A stretch of DNA of 64,000 nucleotides from Acidobacteriota bacterium (lineage in GTDB: Bacteria; Acidobacteriota; Blastocatellia; UBA7656): the NCBI GenBank assembly GCA_038040445.1, contig JBBPIG010000001.1, forward strand, positions 216,402 through 280,401. Direction: 5' to 3'. Position numbers and translations under genes: made by a program. Positions within the stretch are counted from its first letter, which is position 1. Every line of letters starts with the position of its first letter. The notes beneath the pieces are model-generated. The model was not told where the DNA came from. It searched no databases and was given only the letters and a program-made list of their open reading frames with translations. Positions 26,431-34,113 of the stretch are shown piece after piece.

Positions 26431-26447
26431 TTTTGAGGCAAAGCCCG
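26431..26447 (+). repeat. Second copy of the TTTTGAGGCAAAGC repeat
   Basis: TTTTGAGGCAAAGCCCG, the partner of the copy at 26002. It lies 44 bases before the 3' end of the chemosensory operon. Confidence 0.55.
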
Positions 26448-26490
26448 CGTCTACATAATATCTATTATCGGACGCAACGGATCGGTTCTT

Positions 26491-27675
26491 CTAGGAGATG
26501 CCGTACTGATCCCCTTCGAGCTGCACGACTCGACGCTGCAACGCGATGCGGTCGAGAGCGAGGCTCGCTTGACTGGCCAGGGCGACCAATTCCCCAAGTC
26601 CCGTCAGTTCAGCGTTGCCGGGATAGTTGTCGCCGTAGATTACGAAGGCCGGAGATTCATTGCAGCTTAACGGCAACACGAAGAAAGTAAGCTCGTGGCC
26701 GAAGCCTCCCACGCGACTGAGCAATTCCGAGAACCAATAGCTGTCCGGCTTAGCTCCGACAAACGGCTCGCCTGTCCTCACGACACGAGCAAGAACGCTG
26801 TCGCCTTCCAACGGAAGGCAAAGGTCGCGAACCAGTTCATCGGCGCTCTTGCCGTCCGCGCCCTGGTTGAGCCCGAACTGCCCGAGGCCATATAGCTTCG
26901 AGTCTTTGATCGCGAACAGAATGCCCCGCGCTGCAAGCTCGCTCGCATACCTCATCAGCAGCAAACTGATCTCAGCTTCAAACGAGTGCTGCTTCATCTC
27001 GGCAAGTAATGAGCACAAAAGACTCGATCGATCGTGATTCCCCCGCTTTGGCGCATCGTCATCGTGCCCCATCCGTGTCCCGAACGAGACTTGAGCGTCC
27101 CGACGGTTGCCGAGAGGCCGGGTTTCCCGCCCGCCATTCAAACTGAACCAGCCAGAGTCGTCGTGTAGCGCTTCCGTCTCTCGTTCTTTGTATGATTTAT
27201 CTTGTTCGTGCGCTGCGTGCAACAGAGCCTCGCCGACATCGAGGCCTTCGGCGAGCCGTATGCCCTCTACCGATTGCGGAAGCGTCGCCTCACCCAGCGC
27301 TATGCTGAAGCGTCCCTTCTCTATTCTCACGAGCTTTGCTATGACGCGTTGAGTGTGGCGACGGGCAGCGGCGGCCAGTCCGTTCCGTGTGAGAATCCCG
27401 CTTTCCACCAACCGTTCGAGGCCGGCATCCTTGTGGTCGCCGCCGGCGGCCAGCGTTCTCAAAGCATCCGCTCCAAGCAACCCTGCAAGCGCCAGACTAT
27501 CCCTGAGAGTTTCTCCGGGCCGGACTGAGGAATGTGTTATTCGCCCTCCCTCTACTATTATCTTGCCCTCCGACCCCCCGCCTTCAAGAGACACCATTCC
27601 CGTTTTTCTGCTCAGCGACAGTATCTGCAAGATGTCTGTTAGAGCGAAGTCGCTCAAGTCCCCAGTTAGCTGCAT
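26491..27675 (-). CDS. DUF4388 (PATAN-type) protein with a C-terminal GAF-like region
   Basis: A 394-residue protein, last gene of the chemosensory operon. It starts directly with a DUF4388 domain (LTGDLSDFALTDILQILSLS, then TGMVSLEGGGSEGKIIVEGG and ITHSSV), residues 1-~150. A polar linker follows (about 155-225). The C-terminal ~170 residues look GAF-like (LLMRYASELAARGILFAIKD, LPLSCNESPAFVIYGDN, VALASQASLALDRIALQ). DUF4388 proteins occur beside response regulators in Myxococcota, Acidobacteria and cyanobacteria and are proposed adaptors for output. Nine bases separate it from the upstream response regulator, so the two are co-translated. A direct protein-protein role with that CheY is inferred. 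Confidence 0.8.
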   Translation of the reverse strand: MQLTGDLSDFALTDILQILSLSRKTGMVSLEGGGSEGKIIVEGGRITHSSVRPGETLRDSLALAGLLGADALRTLAAGGDHKDAGLERLVESGILTRNGLAAAARRHTQRVIAKLVRIEKGRFSIALGEATLPQSVEGIRLAEGLDVGEALLHAAHEQDKSYKERETEALHDDSGWFSLNGGRETRPLGNRRDAQVSFGTRMGHDDDAPKRGNHDRSSLLCSLLAEMKQHSFEAEISLLLMRYASELAARGILFAIKDSKLYGLGQFGLNQGADGKSADELVRDLCLPLEGDSVLARVVRTGEPFVGAKPDSYWFSELLSRVGGFGHELTFFVLPLSCNESPAFVIYGDNYPGNAELTGLGELVALASQASLALDRIALQRRVVQLEGDQYGIS

Positions 27676-27683
27676 AGCCGTGC

Positions 27684-28070
27684 TCAGTGCTCACCCAGGA
27701 AATCCTTCACTAACTCCTTCAGCCTCGCCATCGATACGGGCTTGGAGAGATAACCGCTGGCGCCCAGGCTCATCCCCAGTTGGACATCCTCATCAGCGCC
27801 CTTGGTGCTGATTATGATAATCGGCAGCTCGCGATGCTTTGGCTCGGCACGCACCGTTCGAATGAATTCCAGGCCGTCCATTCTTGGCATTCGAATATCA
27901 GTCAGAACCAGGTCGAAGTTCCGGTTCCTGACTTTGTTCAATGCATCCTCGCCGTCGAAGGCTTCGGTTATGTTTGCCTGAGTAATGCCCTCGACTCTTG
28001 TCAGGGTCATACAGAGGAGCTGTCGCATGGTCGCCGAATCATCGACCACCAGCAGAGACTTGTCAGCCAT
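27684..28070 (-). CDS. Single-domain response regulator (CheY-like)
   Basis: A 128-residue receiver domain with no output domain. It has the acidic pocket in VVDDSATMRQ (Asp10, Asp11), the phosphoacceptor Asp58 in LVLTDIRMPRMDG, the Thr/Ser in IISTKGADE and the Lys in YLSKPV. It is one of two free receivers in the operon and probably carries phosphate from CheA. Its start overlaps the end of the GAF gene by eight bases. The target is unknown; no FliM gene lies in the window. The neighbouring DUF4388 protein is a candidate partner. Confidence 0.9.
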   Translation of the reverse strand: MADKSLLVVDDSATMRQLLCMTLTRVEGITQANITEAFDGEDALNKVRNRNFDLVLTDIRMPRMDGLEFIRTVRAEPKHRELPIIIISTKGADEDVQLGMSLGASGYLSKPVSMARLKELVKDFLGEH

Positions 28071-28896
28071 TGGCGCCTCCTTGTGGCACTCGCAACAAAC
28101 TCATGAATCCTTCAATTGTGCGAAGCTTTCTATCGGCCATCGAGTAGAGCCTCGAGCTGATGAGCGCACTCGCGGCGTGGCCGGCTAGCAACTCCATTAG
28201 CTGATGATCCAGCTCGGTAAGTCCCCTCTTGTGAGACAGCAGTTGGTAAATCGTTATCAAACCGACGACGCGCTCCTTTATCTTCAGCGGTACGCAGGCG
28301 CGAGGCCCGTCCCCTTCGCCTTCGCTGAAATACGGCTCTCCCGTAAGAGCGACGACACCTTCGATGCCTTCACCGAGAGTAACCTGCGCCTTGTCCGGCC
28401 GGCCGCCGGTATCGCCCTCGTAGCCCGCCCGCACGAGTTCATGAGTCTCATCATCGACAACAAAGAGACCGAAATCCTCAGAGCCGATCATGTTGAGCAG
28501 GATTTCCTTGATGCACTCCAGAACCTCGGCCGAGTCCAGCGTCGAGTGCAGTCGATGGCTGGCAACGTACAGATTCGCGAGGCTCTCGTTCTGCTCTTCC
28601 ACCTGAACGTATCTTTGCGCGAAGTCTTTGTTCTCGGCTTCGACCTGTTGAAACCTGCGATCGAGGAATTCGAGCTTTTGCGCCATCTGGCCGTTTTCGA
28701 GTCTCAATCGCTCGACTTCGTTCATCAGCGCGTCCGACGAGTTCATCTGGTCCGCCTCCAACTGGACCACGCGGTAGCGGAGTCGCTCATTCTCACACAT
28801 TAATTCTTCGGTGAATGCCCTTCCCTTTCTGAGCATGTCCACCAGCTCTTCGCTCTTGTTGAAGAGGTTCAAGATCTCTGCGGGCTCTTGTGCCAT
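28063..28896 (-). CDS. Coiled-coil and GAF domain protein of the chemosensory operon
   Basis: A 277-residue soluble protein. Residues ~1-115 form a long predicted coiled coil, rich in Glu, Leu, Gln and Arg (LRYRVVQLEADQMNSSDALM region, then QMAQKLEFLDRRFQQVEAEN). Residues ~120-265 form a GAF domain: LYVASHRLHSTLDSAEVLEC, LNMIGSEDFGLFVVDD, CVPLKIKERVVGLITIY and ELLAGHAASALISSRLY. GAF domains bind small molecules or serve as dimer interfaces. The product may sense a cytoplasmic signal and bind the array proteins or the response regulator. Similar GAF/coiled-coil proteins accompany some non-flagellar chemosensory clusters, but I cannot name one. Confidence 0.78.
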   Translation of the reverse strand: MAQEPAEILNLFNKSEELVDMLRKGRAFTEELMCENERLRYRVVQLEADQMNSSDALMNEVERLRLENGQMAQKLEFLDRRFQQVEAENKDFAQRYVQVEEQNESLANLYVASHRLHSTLDSAEVLECIKEILLNMIGSEDFGLFVVDDETHELVRAGYEGDTGGRPDKAQVTLGEGIEGVVALTGEPYFSEGEGDGPRACVPLKIKERVVGLITIYQLLSHKRGLTELDHQLMELLAGHAASALISSRLYSMADRKLRTIEGFMSLLRVPQGGANG

Positions 28897-28908
28897 GTCA
28901 GCGCTCCC

Positions 28909-29373
28909 TCAATCCAAATCCTGAATTGTAATGTTGACTCGCACTTCACCGTAGGCGGTAGCTATTGGCGCAACCAGGGTCTCGAAGCATTGATCGTAGC
29001 TGACAAGATTCGCGCCCGTTATCACCGTCGGTGGGCTCATTCTGAGTCTGGTGCCGCCCTCGTTGATCTTCGATATGGCGCGACCGATCGCCATCGAAGC
29101 GAGCTCCGCTATTGAGCTGCGAACCAGCGGCGTCATTCCCGGCGACGGTTCTCCGAGCATGTGTCCGGCGAGCTGCACCGCCGTGAACAGATCCATATCG
29201 AAGATGACGCGTCCTTGCGCTTCGCCGGCGAGTCCGATGATCGCCATGACCTCTCTGCCGGCCACCGGGCTTGGTTTCATAGAAATTGAAGGGACATCAA
29301 CCGTCGGCCCAATCAACTCCCGAAACACCACGGTGGTCGAGTCGACGAATATTTTTACGAAGTCTAGTCTCAT
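28909..29373 (-). CDS. cheX: CheX-like chemotaxis phosphatase family protein
   Basis: A 154-residue protein of the CheC/CheX/FliY phosphatase family: residues 1-155 cover the full CheX fold, with GREVMAIIGLAGEAQGRVIF, LAGHMLGEPSPG, SSIAELASMAIGRAISKI and the C-terminal VRVNITIQDLD. In CheX the active motif is E-x-x-N. Here the matching positions read ELAS, so the Glu is kept but the Asn is Ser. It might still dephosphorylate a CheY, or have become a binding protein. The start overlaps the downstream end of the response regulator by four bases. Confidence 0.8.
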   Translation of the reverse strand: MRLDFVKIFVDSTTVVFRELIGPTVDVPSISMKPSPVAGREVMAIIGLAGEAQGRVIFDMDLFTAVQLAGHMLGEPSPGMTPLVRSSIAELASMAIGRAISKINEGGTRLRMSPPTVITGANLVSYDQCFETLVAPIATAYGEVRVNITIQDLD

Positions 29374-29801
29374 ATCACTCCCCTGGCACGATTGTCGGGA
29401 GCCGAGGACAGGACGTTCTCAATCGCCTTTCTTAGCTCTTCGGTAGTGACGGGCTTGGGGAGGAACCACTTTGCGCCTGCAGACATTGCCTCGGCCACCT
29501 TTTCTGTGTAGCTTACCGAGCTGATCATTATGACCCTTGCTTTCGGGTCTTCGTCGCATATTCTCTTAACGGTTTCGACGCCCTCCAGGCCCGGCATGAC
29601 GATGTCCATCAGCACAATATCCGGTCTGAGGCGGCTGTATTCTCTTATGGCCTCGGTGCCGTTGGCGGCTTCACTGGCGATGACGTTCTCGAAGGAATCC
29701 ATCATTCGCCTCAGGTGAAATCGCATAAACGCCGAATCGTCCACGATCAAACACGTGAGGGGCGGTTTCGCGATTGCTGTTTCTTCGTCACTTACATGCA
29801 T
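29370..29801 (-). CDS. Single-domain response regulator
   Basis: A 143-residue receiver with the acidic pair in CLIVDDSAFMR (Asp21, Asp22), the phosphoacceptor Asp66 in IVLMDIVMPGLEG, Ser in IMISSVSY and Lys in FLPKPVT. The N-terminal ~14 residues (MHVSDEETAIAKPP) are a short leader. The ATG at 29801 overlaps the end of cheB by 14 bases; an in-frame start at 29918 lies deep inside cheB and is rejected. It sits between cheB and cheX, so it is the likely substrate of CheX. Confidence 0.88.
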   Translation of the reverse strand: MHVSDEETAIAKPPLTCLIVDDSAFMRFHLRRMMDSFENVIASEAANGTEAIREYSRLRPDIVLMDIVMPGLEGVETVKRICDEDPKARVIMISSVSYTEKVAEAMSAGAKWFLPKPVTTEELRKAIENVLSSAPDNRARGVI

Positions 29802-30876
29802 AGACTTTCTCCACCTCGACAAGCTGTCCCGCCTGACTCGTGAGATATGACGCCATCTCGGCGAGCGGCACGATCTTGTTTGCGTAACCTCTTTCCACTG
29901 CGATTCTAGGCATCCCATAGACCGCGCAGCTTTCCTTATCCTGCGCGATAGTCTGTCCCCCGGCTTGCTTGATCTCTCCCAGTCCCAGCGCTCCGTCGCT
30001 GCCCATTCCTGTCATTATGATTCCTGTAGCCATTGGCCCATACTCCGCTGCAACAGACCGGAACAAGACGTCAACGGATGGCTTGTGGCCGTTCACCTGA
30101 GCGCCTCCCTCCAGCAACACCTGGCATCCGGCCGGCGTTTTCCGGACTTTCATATGCATATTGCCTGGCGCAATCAACGCCTTTCCGGGGAGAGCCAGAT
30201 CGCCCGATTCCGCTTCTTTCACCTCCAGGTCGCAAATCTCGTTGAGCCAGTGAGCGAGCATCGCAGTGAAGCTCTCCGGCATGTGCTGCACGATCACGAT
30301 GCCCGCGTCGAAGTCTGCCGGGATTCGCGGCAATAAGTATCGCAAAGCGTGCGGCCCGCCCGACGAAGCGCCTATCGCAACGATCCTTCCGGCTCCCCTG
30401 CCCCGTCCTTCAACCCGAGGCTTTTTCTTGACCAGTGGTCCGGGCAAAGAGCCGCCCAGCGCCGCTACGTTCGTTCGCGCGGCGGCCTTGATCTTCGACA
30501 CAAGCTCCTCTGCCATCTCCGGCAGCCGGGCCGTGCCTGAAGGCTTGCAGACGAAGTCCACTGCTCCCTTCTCGAGCGCCTGCATAGTCAGAGCTGCCCC
30601 CCGCGTGGTCAGCGAGCTGAGCATAATCACAGGAGTGCGATGCTTTGAAACGAGTTCCCCGAGCGCGGTCAGTCCGTCCATTCGCGGCATATCCACATCC
30701 AGCGTCACCACGTCCGGCTTCAGTTGTTCAACCTTGGTTAACGCGAAGCAGCCGTCAATCGCAGTCGCGATCACCTCGATCTCAGGATCTCCCTCCAATA
30801 GCTTCGAGATGAGCTTGCGCATCAAGGCGGAGTCGTCTACTACCAACACGCGAATCTTTTTTCGCTCAGACGGCAT
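29788..30876 (-). CDS. cheB: Chemotaxis protein-glutamate methylesterase CheB
   Basis: A 362-residue protein with an N-terminal receiver (Asp60 in VVTLDVDMPRMDG) and a C-terminal methylesterase/glutamine deamidase domain with the catalytic Ser in IGASSGGPHAL, His in VQHMPESFT and Asp in MGSDGALGL. CheB removes methyl groups from receptor glutamates and resets the signalling state; it opposes CheR, encoded two genes upstream. Length and domain order are standard. Its start overlaps the end of cheA by 11 bases, indicating coupled translation. Confidence 0.95.
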   Translation of the reverse strand: MPSERKKIRVLVVDDSALMRKLISKLLEGDPEIEVIATAIDGCFALTKVEQLKPDVVTLDVDMPRMDGLTALGELVSKHRTPVIMLSSLTTRGAALTMQALEKGAVDFVCKPSGTARLPEMAEELVSKIKAAARTNVAALGGSLPGPLVKKKPRVEGRGRGAGRIVAIGASSGGPHALRYLLPRIPADFDAGIVIVQHMPESFTAMLAHWLNEICDLEVKEAESGDLALPGKALIAPGNMHMKVRKTPAGCQVLLEGGAQVNGHKPSVDVLFRSVAAEYGPMATGIIMTGMGSDGALGLGEIKQAGGQTIAQDKESCAVYGMPRIAVERGYANKIVPLAEMASYLTSQAGQLVEVEKVYACK

Positions 30877-32623
30877 AAGCCTCCCTGCTGTTCCCTTTCC
30901 CTCGTTCGTACTTCACTGCCTTGCGGAAGACCATCTCCGCGTCCATTATCAGCACAACTCGTCCATCACCCAGCACTGAGGCGCCAGACAGCGCTTCGTT
31001 CTGCACCCAGTGGCTGTCGAGCGGCTTTATCATCAGTTCCTGCTCGCCTATCAGTTCGTCCGCCACAACGCCGTACCTCTTGTCAGCGGTTGCCAGGACG
31101 ACTATAAAGAATTGCTCTGCTTCGCTTCTAAGAGCGGCGCCGCTGCCGCCTTTGCGCCTGTCAAACGAGAGCACAACGCCTGGCCGAACCATCGATACGA
31201 AGCGATCGCGCAGTCTATAGTTTTCGACTCCGTCCAGATAAACAATGTCAGAGCTTTCTGCTCGCGCTATCTCGCTGACCGAGAGCAGCGGCAACGCGAA
31301 GAGCTGCCCGGCAGCCTTGAATAGCAACGCCTTTATGATCGCCAGTGTGAGCGGCATCCGAAGAGTGAAACACGTGCCGGCGCCAGCCTCACTCCTTACG
31401 GTCACGCTCCCGCGTAACTGCTCGATGGCCGACTTCACGGCAGCGGTCCCAATGCCTCGTCCGGACAATCGAGTGACACTTTTGGCCGTGGACACCCCTT
31501 CGAGGAAGATCAACTCCATTGCATCTTCGTCGGAAAGCCGGGCGGCATCCTGGCTTGTTATCGCTCCTGCTTCGATCGCCCTCGCTCTGACGATGGCCGG
31601 ATCGATACCGGCGCCGTCGTCGCTGACTTCGATGATGATGTAGTTCCCTTCATGGTAGGCGCGCATCCCGATGCGACCGGCCGCCGGCTTACCGGCATTT
31701 CGCCGAGCGGCCGTCGTTTCAAGCCCGTGATCGACCGCATTGCGTAGGAGATGTAACAACGGCTCGTACAGCAGATCCACCAACGCGCGATCAAGCTCCG
31801 TCTCGCCCCCGCTTATCTGAAGCTCGACTTCCTTTCCGCGTTCAGCCGCTAGCTCGCGCATAGGTCTCGCGAATCTGCGGAATACGTGGTCGATGGTAAC
31901 CATTCGCATCTTCAGTACGCTCTTTTGCAAATCGGCAATCAGTTTGCCCATGTGTGAGCTGGCGCCGCTGAACCGGCTAACAATTTCGTTTCGAGGAAGC
32001 GCCAGTTCGAGTTCAGGACGGAGCTGACCGATGACTGAACGCGCGATCACCATCTCACCGGCAAGGTTCAACAGGGTGTCTATTTTCGCCGCCTCAACGC
32101 GGACGTAGACGCGGCGATTCCTGGTCGCGGCCTGGCTCTCGACGCGAATCGAAGCTTCTGACCGGTGCCGTGGTTCGACCTGTTGATGATCATCTGGCTG
32201 CGTCGAAGGAAACTCCCCACTTGTCTGAATCGCTCCGAGCGCTTCAACCATCTTGTTCGCAGTTTCAGCCGGGATATCGCCCACTTCACTGCCGTCAATT
32301 GCGGCCTTCACCGCATCGAGGCTATTGAGGATCGCATCCACCGAGCGACGATCAAACGCAATCTTTCCGCTGAGTACCGCGTCGAACACGTCTTCGATCT
32401 TGTGGGCTACTTGTGTCACGCCTTCGAGATCTATGCAGGCCGAATCGCCCTTCAGCGTGTGCGCCCCTCTTCGTAGCCGCGTCATCGCTTCGGCGTCGTC
32501 ACCGGCCGACTCCAGAGTAAGCAGATCGTGCCCCATCTCTTCCAGAATCTGAAGCGACTGGTCGCGAAACACCCCGAGCAACTGATCGAGTTCTGCTTTG
32601 GTCAGATCATCCATCTCGAACAC
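30866..32623 (-). CDS. cheA: Chemotaxis histidine kinase CheA
   Basis: A 585-residue CheA. Residues 1-~110 are the histidine phosphotransfer domain, with the phosphorylated His55 in HTLKGDSACIDL. A ~60-residue linker follows and there is no P2 (CheY-binding) domain. The dimerisation helices contain LAGEMVIARSVIGQL, the ATP-binding domain has LLRNAVDHGLE (N box), VSDDGAGIDP (G1) and LSGRGIGTAAVK (G2), and a CheW-like regulatory domain ends the protein (LTLAIIKALLFKAAGQLF). It autophosphorylates and passes phosphate to CheB and the receivers. Lack of P2 is common in chemosensory systems of non-flagellar type. Confidence 0.94.
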   Translation of the reverse strand: MFEMDDLTKAELDQLLGVFRDQSLQILEEMGHDLLTLESAGDDAEAMTRLRRGAHTLKGDSACIDLEGVTQVAHKIEDVFDAVLSGKIAFDRRSVDAILNSLDAVKAAIDGSEVGDIPAETANKMVEALGAIQTSGEFPSTQPDDHQQVEPRHRSEASIRVESQAATRNRRVYVRVEAAKIDTLLNLAGEMVIARSVIGQLRPELELALPRNEIVSRFSGASSHMGKLIADLQKSVLKMRMVTIDHVFRRFARPMRELAAERGKEVELQISGGETELDRALVDLLYEPLLHLLRNAVDHGLETTAARRNAGKPAAGRIGMRAYHEGNYIIIEVSDDGAGIDPAIVRARAIEAGAITSQDAARLSDEDAMELIFLEGVSTAKSVTRLSGRGIGTAAVKSAIEQLRGSVTVRSEAGAGTCFTLRMPLTLAIIKALLFKAAGQLFALPLLSVSEIARAESSDIVYLDGVENYRLRDRFVSMVRPGVVLSFDRRKGGSGAALRSEAEQFFIVVLATADKRYGVVADELIGEQELMIKPLDSHWVQNEALSGASVLGDGRVVLIMDAEMVFRKAVKYERGKGNSREAYAV

Positions 32624-32635
32624 ATTCCTATCGCC

Positions 32636-33535
32636 TTATCCTTCGAGCCTGTAGGCGATGCCCTTGTTGCGATGCACCATTGCGAATCTGGTTGATAAGC
32701 CCTGAAGGCTTTCCGCGTGCCCCAGGAACAGGAAACCGCCCGGCACCAGGCAATTCGCAAATCGATTGACCAGCCTGCGCTGCTCTTCGGCGTCGAAGTA
32801 AATCATCACATTTCGGCAAAAGACTATGTCGAGTCCGCGAAGCCCGTTGTCGTTCTTCAGGTTGTGATAGTCGAATATCACGCGCTTCCTGACTGCCTCG
32901 CTCATCACGTAGTGCCCGTTCTCCTGCCGAAAGTATTTCGCAACAGAGTCCGGATCGACTCCCCTCAACTGGTCGGCGCGATACAAGCCGCACTGCGCCC
33001 GCTCGAGCGCGGTGAATGACAGGTCCGACGCAAAGACGCGAATGGCCCACGAGTCTCGATCGGGCAATGTTTCCAGCAGCGTCATTACTGCGCTATAGGG
33101 CTCCTGTCCTGTCGAGCACCCAGCGCTCCACACGCGCAGAAGGCGGGTCGCGCTCTTCTCTTTCTTCGAGACAATCTCGGGCAGCACTACCTCTCGCAAT
33201 AAGTCGAACTGCGGCTGGTTTCTAAAGAACGAGGTCTCGCAGATCATCAGTGAGTCCAGAAGCGCGAGCAGCTCCTGCGACCTGCCCTGCGGCGCGGTGA
33301 TCATGCAGTAGTATTCATACCCGCTCGTAACCCCGAGTTGATCCATTCGGCGTCTTAACCTGGATTCCAGAAACGATCGTTTCTCGACACCGAGGCTGAC
33401 ACCACACTGCTCGTAGATAAGGTCCCTGAACAGCCTGAACTCGCTGTCAGACAAAATGTTCAGGCTGAGCGGCCCCGAGTCGAACTGTTGCATGTACCCC
33501 GGTGTCATAACGTGCGATGAATTGCTCATACTCAA
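32636..33535 (-). CDS. cheR: Chemotaxis protein methyltransferase CheR
   Basis: A 299-residue MCP glutamate O-methyltransferase. It has the CheR N-terminal helices (LFRDLIYEQCGVSLG), the SAM-binding motif VWSAGCSTGQEPYSAVM, and GLDIVFCRNVMIYFDAEEQRR, which is diagnostic of CheR. The receptor target is presumably the MCP encoded upstream. It has no TPR tail. The stop of cheW and this start overlap in an ATGA, and 12 bases separate the end from cheA. Confidence 0.95.
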   Translation of the reverse strand: MSMSNSSHVMTPGYMQQFDSGPLSLNILSDSEFRLFRDLIYEQCGVSLGVEKRSFLESRLRRRMDQLGVTSGYEYYCMITAPQGRSQELLALLDSLMICETSFFRNQPQFDLLREVVLPEIVSKKEKSATRLLRVWSAGCSTGQEPYSAVMTLLETLPDRDSWAIRVFASDLSFTALERAQCGLYRADQLRGVDPDSVAKYFRQENGHYVMSEAVRKRVIFDYHNLKNDNGLRGLDIVFCRNVMIYFDAEEQRRLVNRFANCLVPGGFLFLGHAESLQGLSTRFAMVHRNKGIAYRLEG

Positions 33536-34113
33536 AACGATGACGCGGTTGCGAGCTGCTCTCTTCTACGGGACAAGAATTCAATTACTACGTCCAGTTC
33601 GGCAACGATCTCATCGGATAGGGCCTTTCTCAGATCAATCAGCGTGATGAATCTATCGTTGATCTTGACCACGCCCTCGACGTAGCCGGCGCCGATCTCC
33701 GAAATAAGGTCGGGCACGGGCTCAAGCATTTCGTCGCTAACCCGTATCACCTCGGATGCGCCGTCGACTATTAATCCCGCCGTCCGGCCGTCGAGCTTCG
33801 CGATGATTATCCGCTGGTCCGTGGGTATTGGCGTTTCGAGAGCGCGAAGCCGCTTTCTGAAGTCAAGTACAGGCACGAGGTTCCCTCTGAGATTCATTAC
33901 ACCTTCGACATAACGCTCGGTCTCGGGGACTGGCGTTATCTCGCGCATCAGCACAACCTCGCTGGTGAGCATGATGTCAACGGCGAATTCTTCTCCGCCG
34001 ACTTTGAACACCACCAATTGTCGTCTTGCTGGCAAAGCCGCCTCCGTGCTCGCTTCCTGACCGCCTCGCTCAGTCGCCGTGTGGATAGCGTGCGATTGTG
34101 GTCCCGTTTCCAC
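33532..34113 (-). CDS. cheW: Chemotaxis coupling protein CheW
   Basis: A 193-residue protein. Residues ~30-170 form a CheW-like domain: [63 protein letters not shown] and [16 protein letters not shown]. CheW links CheA to receptor tips in the array. The first ~28 residues are a polar leader that overlaps the 3' end of the MCP gene by 44 bases in another frame; no better start codon lies downstream, so this unusually long overlap looks real. Confidence 0.92.
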   Translation of the reverse strand: METGPQSHAIHTATERGGQEASTEAALPARRQLVVFKVGGEEFAVDIMLTSEVVLMREITPVPETERYVEGVMNLRGNLVPVLDFRKRLRALETPIPTDQRIIIAKLDGRTAGLIVDGASEVIRVSDEMLEPVPDLISEIGAGYVEGVVKINDRFITLIDLRKALSDEIVAELDVVIEFLSRRREQLATASSF

